From: Diphasiastrum complanatum
Taxonomy: Eukaryota > Streptophyta > Lycopodiopsida > Lycopodiales > Lycopodiaceae
Reading direction: 5' to 3'
NCBI GenBank assembly: GCA_029204225.1
Contig: CM055100.1
Location: 49,008,877-49,072,876 of the forward strand
Length of the DNA: 64,000 nucleotides
The notes beneath the pieces were generated by a model. That model saw only the letters and a list, made by a program, of their open reading frames with translations, did not search any database and was not told the origin of the DNA. Shown here piece after piece: positions 24,246 through 36,671 of this stretch. The position numbers and the translations under genes were made by a program. Each line of letters starts with the position of its first letter. The first letter of the stretch is position 1.

Positions 24246-25163
24246 ATGGTGGAGATAGGAAAAGATGAGAATGGAATAGAGATTTACTCACAGGGGTCTC
24301 AGGTTCCTAGGAAAGATAAGAAGATAGCGGAACAGTTCTCTATCCGAGGTGGGTTACTATTTCGGAATGCGAAAATTTGCGTACCAGTGGATGATGAGTT
24401 AAAGAAGAAGATTCTTTATGCGTGTGATGACGTTCCCTGTACAGGTCATCTGGGTATACACAGGACTGTGGACTTGGTCAGAAGAGAGTTTTATTGGCCA
24501 AAGCTCAAGCCATTTTTTGAGTCTTATGTGATTAAGTGTAGACCTTGCCAGCTAGCCAAAGCTGAACGCTTAAAGACTGGAGGGTTGTTACATCCCCTAG
24601 ATATCCTCAGAAGTGATGGGAAAATATATCTATGGATTTTGTGGTTGGACTTCCAAAGACCCAACGCCAAAATGATTCTAATTGGGTTGTGGTGGATAGG
24701 TTGACAAAGTTAGCTACTTTTATACCAGTCAAGTCAACTGTGAAGGCTTTGGATTTAGCCCAGATCTTTGTGGAAAGATTATTTAGGCTTTATGGACTGC
24801 CAAGTGATATAGTTAGTGATAGAGATCCTAAATTATAGGTCAATTTTGGTTAGCTGTATTCCATAAGCTTGAAACCTCTCTTAGTTTTAGTTCTTCTGAT
24901 CATCTTGAATCAGATGGCCAGACTGAGAGAACTAATCAGACTATGGAAGATTACATTCCTTTAGTTGAGTTTGCTTATAACAGTAGAAAACATTCTGCTA
25001 CTGGTTATAGTCCGTTTATGCTGATGTAGGGTTTTCAACCTAGATCTCCGGTAAATGTGGAGACAAAGTCTGTTACGATCCAGAAAGTTGCATATTTCTT
25101 GCATGATATGCATGAAATGTTGCAAGTGGCCCGTGATTATATACGGAGTGCTCAGAAACAAAG
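24246..25163 (+). pseudogene. Gypsy integrase, cut by a Copia LTR
   Basis: The zinc-binding module has GHLGIHRTVDLVRREFYWP and CRPCQLAKAERLK (24,450-24,580). The core shifts frame near 24,630 to MDFVVGLPKTQ, DRLTKLATFIPVKST and YGLPSDIVSDRDPKL. After a stop, traces continue in other frames: SDGQTERTNQ (catalytic Glu), PLVEFAYNSRKHSATGYSPF and FLHDMHEML. The sequence leaves the element at 25,163, where TGTTTCT begins. The C-terminal part and 3' LTR are not in the window. Confidence 0.88.
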
Positions 25164-25648
25164 TGTTTCTGATACAAAGCCTTGCTAGATTTCATCCCTT
25201 TGCCTGACGAAGATGTTCGTGAACTCGAACATCTTGAAACATGAAACACGAAGAGTTTTGCGAACACAAAAGTGAACGGAGACGAAGACCAACGATTCAC
25301 GAACACGAACGGTTTGCGAACACAAAGAATCCACGAACGAGATTCCTTTGCGATCCAGTACGAGAGAAAGGCAGACGAGGTAAACAAAACCAATGGTGGA
25401 AACAAAACTCGTTCTGTCCTCATGCTCCAAGGAGTACCACCAGAGATCATGCAAGTACCCAGAAGTACAGAGATCTGACCTGATGGCATGACGTCAGTAG
25501 ATACTTCCTAGGTTGTGGCTAATCTGCCACTCTTGTAATTCCATGATTAGTTGTAGATGTTTAATCACTCTAATCTTAGGTTTACATGGAGAGACCATAC
25601 TCACTGGATGATGCTTGACATATATCAGAACATGATACACGGAGTGTA
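25164..25648 (+). mobile_element. Truncated Copia LTR copy
   Basis: Starts TGTTTCT and matches the first half of the LTR at 16,275 in order, including tgcaagtacncagaagtaca and aatctgccactcttgtaatt. It ends where the inverted block at 25,651 begins. The gypsy integrase lies immediately to its left, so this Copia copy inserted after the gypsy element. Confidence 0.8.
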
Positions 25649-25650
25649 AA

Positions 25651-26462
25651 AAACCCTTTTTTATTCACTGGCTTGACTATTAGGCTCTGCGACATTCATT
25701 CGCGCAATTTGGCCTAAAGTCTCTAACTATGTGATCATCGGGTTGGACTTACACACGTAGGGTGACAAAGCCCTCTCACTTATTAACTACTAATAAATAA
25801 ATAGTTTAATTATGAATTAGGGTTTCCTCGATATCCGCAAACCCTCCAACAATAAGATCATCTCATGTTATATAAAACTTTTATTAGCATAAAAAATATA
25901 ATGTCATGTCTACAATATAAAGAGCAAATATGTATATCTCAAAAGAGAGTTTGCATGATACAAGTAGCAACAATACACATAACTAAAATGCTTCAGATTG
26001 AGAAACATTACATCATAATTGATTATTAGGAATTTATAAACATATAATCTCGTACAAAATTAAATCAAATTAAAGAAGTTGTGTACTATTTAGTAAACTT
26101 CTCTCACTTTGTTTCTAAATTCAATAAAACAAGTCAACAAAATGTTGATATGACTCTCAAAACATTCACATAAAATAAAAATATTAAAAATGTTAACCTC
26201 ATAAATTTTGTGTAAAAGTCTTATCCTATTGATATTTCCTTATACATTTTGTGCAGAAGTCTATTAAGGTTCATAGTTAGAATCAATGTTAGAAAATGTT
26301 CAAAGCAAACACAATTTTTTTTACAAAACAACCATTTTTGGGCATAAAAGTTGGACATTCTTAATACAAAACATAGAAGTTTTGGACAAAAAAGATGTAA
26401 GTATTTGTTATAATGTTGACAAATATAATCAAGTTGTGTAAAATGTTGTAGTTATTGGCAAG
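25651..26462 (-). repeat. Left copy of an 0.8-kb inverted repeat
   Basis: About 812 bp matches the reverse complement of 44,247-45,066. It includes the first 200 bp of the Copia-type LTR seen at 44,880 (the start TGTTGGAGGG reads leftward from 25,851) plus about 610 bp of flanking DNA. Because flank and LTR are both shared, this is a duplicated segment, not two independent insertions. Confidence 0.9.
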
Positions 26463-26479
26463 ACTGGCCGACTAAAAGA

Positions 26480-26655
26480 AGGCCTGACTACAATGGAAAA
26501 AAGAAATTTTTTAATAAAAGCAGCGCCCTTTCAGTTAATTGCGGGACAATTTTACAAAAGGGGCGTTGACAACATTATTCGACGATGTGCTTATGAATCT
26601 GAGATACGACCGATAATATCTCAAACATACATGGAATCTAGGAAATAGGCCAAAT
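26480..26655 (+). pseudogene. Tat-like integrase N-terminal fragment
   Basis: Reads LIKAAPFQLIAGQFYKRGVD then NIIRRCAYESE, matching the segment KLILKARPYQLIVGQLYRRG of the Tat-like element at 48.4 kb. Only the zinc-binding start is left; a TAG follows. Confidence 0.7.
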
Positions 26656-26664
26656 CGTTCCCGT

Positions 26665-26967
26665 TTGCACGAAATATTACTTATTTCATATACAAAAATG
26701 TTTTGTGATCCCATGAGACCAGATAACTACTGTACCATCATAATCGGGCATGTCATTGTGAAGCTATATGGTACTATTTTACAAACTATAGTGAGCATGG
26801 TGGCAACGACCAAGAGATTATATGTGATAGGCCATGCTAGTTTCAAAGCACAATACTCCACCATGAACCATATCCTCATGCTCACATCCATTATCGAGCA
26901 CACCAGACACATACAAGAGAGAGTCTATTGTTGCTTCATAGATTTCAAGAAAGGCTTTCACTTTTAG
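26665..26967 (+). pseudogene. LINE-type reverse transcriptase fragment
   Basis: The frame contains MRPDNYCTIIIGHVIVKLYG, ASFKAQYSTMNHILML, IIEHTRHIQER and YCCFIDFKKGF. These line up with the non-LTR RT blocks usually reading RPxNYRxI, GFRxxxSTxDHI and VDFxKAFD. The frame ends at a TAG. Both ends run into other repeats. Confidence 0.7.
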
Positions 26968-26978
26968 ATGACAAGACT

Positions 26979-27272
26979 TGGCTTTTCTATCGACTGTAAA
27001 TCTTCTAATAGACCCACCAATATGTTAGACGATCTATGCATCAAGCATATCTCCAGCATGCTTGGTAGGGACGATTAGGGTTCAACATGCTTGAGTTCTA
27101 TCAAACTCAACATCTAGAGCTAGACATAGTGGCTTCCCAGTCTTGCCACAATAACTAGATTCTAGACTTTCACGTTGTTTGAGATTCACACTAGACCCAA
27201 ATCTAGGATCCCTCAAACCGGCTAGTCAAAGAAGGAGAGAATGCTTCAAGATATTCCATGCGATGACAAGAT
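26979..27272 (+). repeat. Direct repeat D, first copy
   Basis: About 294 bp nearly identical, in the same orientation, to 43,254-43,552. Both run from ttggcttttctatcgac to gcgatgacaagat. It directly follows the LINE RT fragment here and may be its continuation. Confidence 0.93.
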
Positions 27273-27325
27273 TCGTGTTTTCATTTACAAAGGAAAGGGA
27301 GGCACCTCTTTGCATGGAAATTGTG

Positions 27326-27711
27326 TGCCTCTTTTTTCTTTTCTTTTCTTTTCTTTTACATGCAACTTCCGGATGCTGAAGGTGTATTTAAAAAAATTTA
27401 CTTTACATGCACCTTTCATTACAAGGTGCATGTAAGAAAAGCTTACGAAAAAAAATAGGCAAAAAGAAAAAAAGAAAAGTTTTCATGCCAAGGAATGTCC
27501 ATCTCCTCGGTCATTCTATCGTGGTTAGGGCCTTCCACCTCAGGCTACCCCAAATATTTGTGGTGACCAATCGATGAGCCTACAAATCAATCAAGGGAGT
27601 TATATTCACCAACATTGGCCTCTATGGCTATGCTTGGCCTTGGATTTAAAAGAAGGTACCCTCACTGAGAGAAGAAAAGAACATATCACCTTTGGCCAAA
27701 GGCCCTTCCCA
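27326..27711 (+). repeat. Inverted repeat I, first copy, with hairpin
   Basis: Matches the reverse complement of 42,890-43,241. It contains a perfect 13-bp stem, TTACATGCACCTT and AAGGTGCATGTAA, at about 27,403-27,435. A pyrimidine run (cttttcttttctttt) borders it. Confidence 0.88.
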
Positions 27712-29959
27712 AAAATAGAGTCAATTACCTATCATAAAATTTGTGAGGCCATAAACAACCAATATAGCACATTTGTTTAGTTCAACAATGAATGGGAAGT
27801 AGACAACCACCCTGGTGCTAGAGCAAAAAATTAGCGAAAATAATAAGAATCAAACTTTTCAAGTACCAAAATTTTGGCTTAAGCATTCTCCAACAATCTA
27901 TGGCATTGAAAGTCATTCAAAGAAAATGTATACCAAACTTGCAAACAGTTGCCAATGTCTGGCTCAAGAATCCTCCAGCAATCTATGGCAGTGAAACTCA
28001 TTCAAAGGAAATGTCAACCAAACTTGCAACAATCACTAATTTTAAGTTGAATCCTTCCACCACCTATTCCTAGATTGCCATGCACACCTTTGCATAGAAA
28101 CCATCCAAATCTTCAAAAATTGCTTCCATGAATATTGAAATCCATCAGCTTAAATTATGTAGTCCTTGATGACATAGCTTTTGATGATTGCAAAACACTC
28201 TAGGTATGGGACTTGACTAGAGTGCTGAGTTGTGTAACATTTGAATGAAAAGAAGTCAAAGAATTCAATCGAGAAGAAAAATCATCAAGAGTTGCTCAAT
28301 CGTTATAGTGACAAAGAAATTGTTTGTTTGCTAATAATAGAAGAGCTATTGCCTCTTTGAATAAATAGTTACTAGCTTCTAGCTTGAAAGTTGATTCCTT
28401 ACTAAGAGAGTAACTCTTATTACTAGCACTATTTGTACAAAGTCAATAGTAGAAGTAAATGTCTGTTAAACAAAATAGGGCTTGGGGAGTTGACTGACCA
28501 TGGAATTGCAACTAGCTTAGACCAGCTTTTCTTTAACTAGGCATCAGTTCTACTTATCCCAACAGAGTACATTGAGCCACTGTTCTAAACCAGCAATCAT
28601 ATCAGTTGTGCAGTCTTCTTCACACTTCCAAGTTTTTATGATGTTTTGATCACATTTTCCTATTTCATTTTATTTAGTAGAATATGACGTGCTATTCAGC
28701 TCCTCACCTTATATGTACTCATAATATAGATCATGATAAGACAAATGAATATGCCCTTTTGATAATAAATCTCTACATGCTCTCTTCAAACCCGGGCTAG
28801 AACTGCACTAGAACATTCAGAATGTATTATATCACATAATTGTGTAAACTATATTGAACAGCGTGCTAATGGAAAATTTGTTTGATTCTATATCAAAGGA
28901 TCCATCCAATTTGGAAAAAAGGCCATTTATGAGGCTGTTTCAATTCCAAAAATTTATTGGATTTGCCAGCAATATGTATAGTGACACAATCACATCTTAA
29001 TTACAGTGTGTACTACCAAAATCCAACATCTTTACTGGTCATGTTGCGTCAAATGGAGTGTTTGCACTAACACTTTTAATTGAAAAGAAAGCTGAGAACC
29101 AGACAACAGTTAGCCAAACAACGCTTGGGTTAAACGGCCATTCCACTTCCTTTTATATTTAACAGCATCACAAAAAATTTACATGGATGACATCAACAAT
29201 TCAGGAGATGCTAAACAAGCACTCAATCAACCATCATGATCATTAGAAAAGCATTGGATACAACTAGTTGGAACACCTTCCACTTAAAGAAACAAGCAAG
29301 AGAAATAAGAATTCTTATTGTCACCATCTTTGCAACGGGTTCAAAGGTCTCCTCATAATCAAGGCATCACTTAAGCTTTCTGCCTCATTTGAAACCATCC
29401 TAGACCAGTAAATCAAGTAATCAATCATTTCAAGTAATCAATCAAATATCGACATCAGATTACAACAATTCTTTCCCATCATACAAAAAACTATGGTAAA
29501 ACTTTGTAAGTCAAAACCTCATAGCTACACATTCACCAAATTCTTGTGGGAAATAGCAAATCTATGACTGAAGGCCTGTACAGATTAATAAATATGTTGC
29601 AGGTTGCATCCATGATACTTTGAGGTACGAGCAACAAAGCTTCACTGACTAAAATAGAAAGCCATAATCAGAATATATGTACGTACCTAGGTACTCTTCA
29701 TGTTCACAAAGAAAAAGATTTCCCTCGTTGCAAAAGTCAGAATTAGCCATATCCGATCTGCTCCTAACCCTCTCATCCACATAAACATCCTCTAGATAGA
29801 AAATATCCTTTCCATCATCTTTAGCCACACATTGGTCTTAGCGCTTAAGACTCAGTTAATGCCATGAATCTTGCAATGTATATCCATACCATTTTATACT
29901 TGACAGCTTCACAAGCTGCTGAAAATGTGTTAAAATAATTCAGAAGCAAAGAAATCAAC
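27712..29959. other. No gene seen; region 3' of receptor kinase
   Basis: No coding frame. A short imperfect tandem duplication (period about 85 bp, from 27,891) repeats caatctatggca and accaaacttgcaa. The right part lies downstream of the receptor-kinase stop codon and may include its 3' UTR; no clear polyadenylation signal was found. Confidence 0.5.
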
Positions 29960-30241
29960 TCAACGTGATGCCTCAGATTTTACTTCTACACTTGATGAAA
30001 ATCCAGATTTTCCAATCGTAAGTTCAGACATCACTCCAGGGGTATTTGAAATATCTCGTGTCTCTCTTTCTCCTACTAACATTGCAACAACTTGTGGCAT
30101 TGTTGGACGCTTTGTTGCCACATTTTGAGTACAGAGAAAAGCTACATGAATGACTCTATTAGCTTCTTCCTCCTTTAATGTTGGTTTCAATGTGAGGTCA
30201 ACGAGTTCCATCAACCTATTTTCCTCGTATAATTGCCAGGC
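29960..30241 (-). CDS. Receptor kinase last exon: C-lobe and tail
   Basis: A 282-bp terminal exon encoding AWQLYEENRLMELVD, FLCTQNVATKRPTMPQVVAM and a Ser-rich tail ending KSEASR, then TGA at 29,960. The conserved RPTM arginine of the kinase C-lobe is present. Confidence 0.93.
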   Translation of the reverse strand, partial: AWQLYEENRLMELVDLTLKPTLKEEEANRVIHVAFLCTQNVATKRPTMPQVVAMLVGERETRDISNTPGVMSELTIGKSGFSSSVEVKSEASR

Positions 30242-30765
30242 CTGCATTCAAAAATGACTAAAAGGATATTGAAAAAGCAAACTTAAGTGGACACCTCATA
30301 AAATGCTACACATGCAAAGTCACCCAAAACAATGTATACAAGCCAAAAGCAGACCAAGAGCATAATTTAACACTCTAGTGTTTGAAAAGTATAAAATTAT
30401 GGGGACTACAATGACTAAAATTAAGATCTGAATCTTAATTTAATTGAAGTCAAAGGAATTGCTGCAAGTTGCAACACACTGTCCATTCCTGACTGGCAGA
30501 AAACAATTAGTCCCGCATTCTTAGGATCAATAGATGGGAGCCCCGTCTATAGAGATCTACTACCAAGCTATCCATCAATAAGTTGAACACGCAAGAACTT
30601 AAAAGCATCGCCTCCTAGTATATTAAGCTCAAGGAATCTTAAGGCGTCAATGAAGCAATACCCAAATTTGATAGATAGAAGATGTGTGGTTCTATCTGTT
30701 ACACAACAGAACCCTACTAAACAGTAAGCTATAAGCGAAGAGGAATCTCAGTGATTCCAACTCAC

Positions 30766-30910
30766 CCATTCAAGAAGAAGTACATAATCTGCATCAGATG
30801 TAACACATTTTTTTCCACTAACAAGCTCCAACATAACGACCCCAAAACTGAAGACATCAGCTTTTTCCGTGAGTTGACCATAAAGTCCATATTCTGGTGC
30901 CACATAACCA
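30766..30910 (-). CDS. Receptor kinase exon: APE to helix F
   Basis: A 145-bp exon encoding [20 protein letters not shown] then [14 protein letters not shown] and LLLEW. Splice sites are gtgcag and gtgagt; phases agree with both neighbours. Confidence 0.93.
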
Positions 30911-31259
30911 CTGCACCACATGCATTTACAACCGTGCGCAGCAGATCAGTTGAGGGAGTCAACAACAATATGAAAATTATGATGGCAGAATATGCAAGTG
31001 ACTATCAGACTGCTGAAACTTGACAAGACATGATGATACAGCTACACTTTTCATATTTTTATTGCACTTTTTTTATGCAACAGGTTTCAGCAATCAGATT
31101 TACATCATTGACAACTTCCAAAGATGGATCCTCAGTTGAAGAAAGTAGACTGCCCTTGGTCAATCTTGGGAGTCTCACCAGGAATTAAGAGCAAAACTGC
31201 AGAAAGCAATGGAGTTTAGTAGAAATTAAGAGCAGAAATGCAGAAAGTAAAGCCCTTAC

Positions 31260-31494
31260 AAGGTTCCAGCAACACGTGTACTGACATGACTTGCTCCATC
31301 AGGAAAAAGCCTTGCCAGACCAAAATCTGCTATCTTAGGCTGGAAGTTCTTATCAAGAAGAATGTTGCTTGCTTTGATATCTCGATGAATTATGCGAGTT
31401 TCACATTCATCATGAAGATAGGCAAGCCCTCGAGCAGTTCCGATGGCTATGTTGTACCTGCATGGCCAATCAAGAATCGGAGCATTCGAAAAAC
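31260..31494 (-). CDS. Receptor kinase exon: catalytic and DFG loops
   Basis: A 235-bp exon encoding [37 protein letters not shown] and [14 protein letters not shown], then VSTRVAGT. An RD kinase, with catalytic Asp and DFG intact. The preceding 3.3-kb intron carries a Copia fragment on the opposite strand. Confidence 0.94.
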
Positions 31495-31751
31495 CTGCAA
31501 ACATAAGATAGACATATGAACGTGCAAATATGGTCATCACACCCTTTGGTATCTTAAGCTTAAAAAAGGAAACCAAAGTCAAGCAAGATACTTAAATGAT
31601 TCATAGTGGTTTGTAACATTCCCAAACAATCTTTAACCCAACAACTATTGGCATCATGAGAACCCTAAAATATGCACAAGCAGAGAAGAGTTTCACAATT
31701 GTAGTACCAAATATGACACTAGAAGAAGCTATCTCATAGGTTAAGCCAAAG

Positions 31752-32905
31752 ATGCGGCATTTGTGTGAGTATTTATATGCAGGGCATATGTGCATATATC
31801 AGAGGACGTTAGGGGAAAGTTGGATGCGAAGTCCATCAAGACTATCTTTATTGAGTATGATGACAAGGTCAAAGTGTACAAATGCTATGATCCAAAGGAG
31901 AAGTCCTACACTAGCAGAGATGTCTTATTTGATGAGATGCAGAAGTTCAAAGAGGATGATGGTAGCAAGGATCAACCTACATCTAACGATAAGATGGTAA
32001 GATGGCCCTACTTAGACAAACCTAGAGAGAAGAAAGTTGCAAAAGGGGAATGTTGGAAGAGATATGCCAAGATCTAGGTTTGGCGCACCTAAAATTGAAG
32101 TGACAAGTGATAAGAGAAAGACATAGGACATTACATGGGTTACTATTCCCCAAGAGGTGTTTCAGCAAGGAGAGGTTCATAGATCCACAAAGGAGCAGAA
32201 ACCTTTAGAAAACTTCCAAGTAAATTATGCTCTAATGCCGGATACAGTACAATGCCATGAACCATCAACCTTTGAGGAAGCGAGAGAGAGGAGAGCAAGA
32301 CGTGGTAGGATACAATGAAGGATGAAATGGATTTCCTCCATAGGCCCGAGACTTGGGAAACAGTGGGTTATCTTTGAGACAAGAAACCCATTGGAAAATA
32401 AATGGGTGTATCGAACAAAGTACAATACAAATAAGTCAATTGCCAAGCATAAAGCATGTCTAGTGGTCAAGAGATTTGCACAAATTAAGGGCATAGACTA
32501 TGAGAAGACCTTTTCTCCATTGGCAAAGTGACAACACTACGATTGGTGATTGTATTGGCATCATGCACGGTTGGAAGCTACATAAGATGGACATCAAATC
32601 TGTTTTTCTAATTGGTACAATAAGTGAGATGGTTTACATGACTCAATCAGATGGCAGGCATGAAGATAAAGTTTTCATGTTACGCAAAGCTTTATATGGA
32701 TTGAAACAAGCACCTCATGCTTAGTATAGTCGTATCGATGAACATTTTCAAAGAAAGGAACAGTAAGAACCACTTTAGACCCAAATTCTTATGTTTTGGA
32801 ACATGATGAATCAGTTGTTTTGATTGTGTTGTATGTAGATGATCTGATCAAGATTTGGTCAATGTTGTGAGAACTCTCTCATCAGAAATATTGAGGCATC
32901 GTAGA
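31752..32905 (+). pseudogene. Copia integrase end and RT fragment in an intron
   Basis: Opposite in strand to the host gene. The integrase tail reads YVHISEDVRGKLDAKSIKTI and YKCYDPKEKSYTSRDVLFDE. RT follows: NPLENKWVYRTKYN, GIDYEKTFSPLAK, MDIKSVFLIGTISEMVYMTQ, RKALYGLKQAPHA and LYVDDL (about 32,829). Frameshifts and stops break it at about 32,530 and 32,723. There are no LTRs, so it is a dead fragment. Confidence 0.88.
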
Positions 32906-32909
32906 GATG

Positions 32910-34780
32910 CACCTATATGAAGAAGTAATTATTCTCAAGAGTCAATTTAAATGCGAGATTTTATGCACGTTTTACAGCAAAGTCAATAGAACTTATACAA
33001 GATCGAATTGGACATATTGGAAATAGAACTTAGCAAAATTGTTACACCGAGGTAATGGAAACAATCTAGTTCATGGTCAATAGCTGCCAATACATATTCT
33101 TAACAGCTTGTGATGTCAATCTTTCCCTTTATTGTCAACTGTCATCGATGTAGCATTCTTAAAAAAGAGGAGGGCTTGATAATGGTTCAGGTCTCAAGCA
33201 AAACTACTGTTGGTGCCAGTAATGATATTCATTTTTTATTCTACGTTGCATTAATTTCAGAATTTTAAAACTCTCAGGCTCTTAAGTAAATCAATTTCCT
33301 TTCTTCAAAATGTTTTCAATCATCAATGTACAGTCCTTGTTTCAGCATGTTGTGAATTTTTTTCCAATCCAAACTTCCTGAGAAACAATATTTCCCGAAA
33401 CCTTACAGAAAAGCCTTAAAACTTGTAACAAATAAAATTTTAGAGAAGTTCCAGTGCCCTTTAGAACTACATGCTCCTCAACAAAACCTTATGAACGCGT
33501 TCCAGAGTGCAGCAATTTGAAACTGATGCAACTTCAAAGCAAATTGTAAAACAATACAAACATCAATTGTTCTAGCAGCTAGCTTCACTACTGGTCCTCT
33601 TGTGCCATTGACTAGCATATATGTCAAAGCTATATAGGGTACGGCTCAACTTAAATATGTTAGATTGAGCTAGTTTAGAATTGTCCGAATATAAAATCTG
33701 ACATTGTAAGTATCTGAACAGCCTTAGGTGCTGTATTGTAAGGGGTGGGTAAAATACAAAATTATTTTAATCCACAAAAACAGGTTGTGGGAAGAAGACA
33801 GAACAGAGTTGAATTATGCTAATCGAGGGGGAGAAGTGAATAGCATAGAGTCAATTGCATGAACTTTGCAAAAAAATGTTGCTGCAAAGTGGGCACAATT
33901 CTCAAAAACATAATATTGGCTTCTATCCAACTGCCTTACATCAACAATGATTTGATTCTAAAGGGAAAAGTGTGCTCATGATTGGGTGACATTCGAAGGT
34001 CTTATGTGATAACTGCAAGGTGGTGACCAAAAACACATAGAAGCATTCATACAAGCCTGAATCCTGAATCCTGTCGAATGCTTAGTCACCCAAATTTCGC
34101 ATGTATGTACATACCCAACAGAGGGGTCTGGAGGCTGACAACAAAATCCGAGTCTTGAGAGAATGTCAACTGAAACGAACTGTATATATGCTCTCAGCAA
34201 AGAGACTGATATGGAGAAACATTGCATGTTCAAGAGCAGCTGTAGGAAAAACAAACCCATAGACCCATCACCCTAAACAATAGATACTACATCTACGTGC
34301 CAGCTGGGATGAGTAATGGTATCACTCCAAAAGCAGACTATAATGCAGATTCGAAAGTGAGAGTTGAAGCATTTTGATAGTCCGATACTTGATGGATATA
34401 ACAGTAGCAGACACGTAGAATATCAAGCACCAAAAAACCAAATAAGAACAATAATTTTCAAGCGAAAACCATGTGAAATAATTGAATCAAACCATGCTCT
34501 ACGAATGAACATATAGCCATTGACTTACTTCAGCAAATTGAAGACACCAATCAACATACTAACAGAAGATGAGAATGAAAGTGAAAATCACTTCAAACAA
34601 GGGCCGACTGATTTGTTCATAGTTCGTCAACCAAAGTGGCACACAATTTGATGTTTGGAAATTTTAAAAGTAGTATTTCTGAGAATATTGAGACTAGGAC
34701 TGTAAACTGGACGTCTAGCCTTTACATAATGTGTTAAGATCTCAAAAGTACAGAACTAATAGATTCAACCATCAAAGAAT
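32910..34780. other. Intron DNA without recognisable features
   Basis: Part of the 3.3-kb intron after the N-lobe exon. No coding frame, terminal repeat or RNA gene was recognised. Confidence 0.5.
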
Positions 34781-34802
34781 TTTTTAAGAGAAAGAAACTT
34801 AC

Positions 34803-35016
34803 CAAACAGTACATGATAGAGGCTGTTGTGTTCTAAAAATTCATATATCAGGATCCTTTCCGTCTCTTCAATGCAACAACCAATCAATTTAACAAGGTTA
34901 CGATGCAGCACACCTGTGATGATCGTCACCTCATTAATAAATTCTTGTGTTCCTTGTAATGAACGTGAGGCATACAAGCGTTTCAAAGCCACTTTAGTCC
35001 CATCTGGCAGCATACC
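34803..35016 (-). CDS. Receptor kinase exon: N-lobe
   Basis: A 214-bp exon encoding GMLPDGTKVALKRL (VALK holds the ATP-anchoring Lys), EFINEV (helix C Glu) and NLVKLIGCCIEETERILIYE, then FLEHNSLYHVLFG. The GCCIE and EHNSLxxxLFG words point to LRR-VIII-2/CRK-style kinases, not LRR-VIII-1. Confidence 0.92.
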
Positions 35017-35411
35017 CTGATAACACATACCAAGGACATAGAGCTGATTGGAATGTCAAGAGCAATATAGCTACTGCTTGACAACAAGAAGATATCAAAG
35101 CATAATTCAGGAACAGAATTCCAATTGTGATTAGACTATGACTAACAGACATTTTTCTATCTTCTGAACATAAACAAATTCAGTTCAAAAACTCATCTCT
35201 GGTGTTTAAAATTTTCAAGTTAAATAATAGCCATCTGCTTTATTCAGTCTAATAACTGCAGTTTGGCAACTTATACTGAAACTTTATGTCTTCCGTTACT
35301 TACAATACAGGGATACAAAAAAATATACTCCAACGATATTGTTATGATAAAATGTAGATATTTCAAAATGTATTTGAGATGGCTTTCCTACTAAAATTAA
35401 TGAAAACATAC

Positions 35412-35530
35412 TTTGAAAACCTCTCCAAATCCACCTTCCCCCAGCTTGTTGCTTTGAGAAAAATCATTTGTTATCATTTTCGCATCCTGATACGTAAAGA
35501 ACATAGGCTGCAAGGAGTGTTTGGCAAATT
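35412..35530 (-). CDS. Receptor kinase exon: juxtamembrane and P-loop
   Basis: A 119-bp exon encoding PMFFTYQDAKMITNDFSQSN then KLGEGGFGEVFK: the conserved FTYQxxK lead-in and the glycine-rich ATP loop. Splice sites are tttcag and gtatgt. It follows a 3.9-kb intron. Confidence 0.92.
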
Positions 35531-36034
35531 CTGAAACAGAACATGAGCAGTTGCATGACATGATAATGGAGAGCATAAAAGGAGAAAATTCTACAGAAAA
35601 TATGACCTCAGTAACAACTATTGCTGCAACCTAATATCTAAGCACAAACAAACCATCTGCACTTCAGAGGTTACACCATGATTCTAGTGAAGCTCACCAG
35701 GACAAGTCAAGCAAGGTCTGGTCCTTGTAAAAGGTCTCTCTGTTCCACAGTTCAGTATTCCAACTTCCAAGGATGCATAGGCAATATACAATTTTGCTTG
35801 CTCATGTCACGAGTTAACCACACAAATTTACCACCATATACAACTATTGAGGTTTTTGGGAACTACAGTTTAAGAGCTATCATTTGGGTTCTTGGATCAG
35901 CGAGGTCTTCCAAGTTCTTACATGACAATTGAATCCCTAAAGCACATGAGCCACACTTGAATGTAGGTGATTGTTTAGGATCTTAGCATAGTTAGTGTAA
36001 CTTACACTTACCATAGCTAGATTAGAATAGTCAA

Positions 36035-36430
<396 letters not shown>

Positions 36431-36436
36431 ATATGA

Positions 36437-36625
36437 TAATAGGGATGCGTGTCCGGGGGCTTTTGGCTATTTTTGCGCCCGCCCGGGCTCGTCCGCGTCC
36501 GACCCCCGGGCGCGGGGTCGGGCGTGTCCATATTTTTTGTGCGCCCACCCCTGAATGCGCCCGCGCCCGCGCCCAGCCCCGGACGCGCCCATGCGTTTTG
36601 GAACGTTGCCCACCCCGGAACGCAT
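36437..36625. other. GC-rich island in an AT-rich intron
   Basis: A stretch dominated by gcgcccgcgcccg and cccccgggcgcgg. It begins after an AT run and ends near ggaacgcattccgg. Long frames on both strands exist only because GC-rich DNA has few stops. No gene is indicated. Confidence 0.7.
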
Positions 36626-36637
36626 TCCGGCTGCAAG

Positions 36638-36648
<11 letters not shown>

Positions 36649-36671
<23 letters not shown>

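Noticed and set aside
18940-25163. Gypsy element read as intact
   Set aside because: Stops in gag, protease, RT, RNase H and integrase, several frameshifts, and no 3' LTR.
27301-27360. Pyrimidine run cttttcttttcttttctttt as a retroelement polypurine tract or terminator
   Set aside because: No LTR start follows on either strand; it is low-complexity sequence bordering repeat I.
31238-31519. Plus-strand frame opposite the kinase exon
   Set aside because: Shadow of the HRD/DFG exon; the minus strand carries the conserved kinase motifs.
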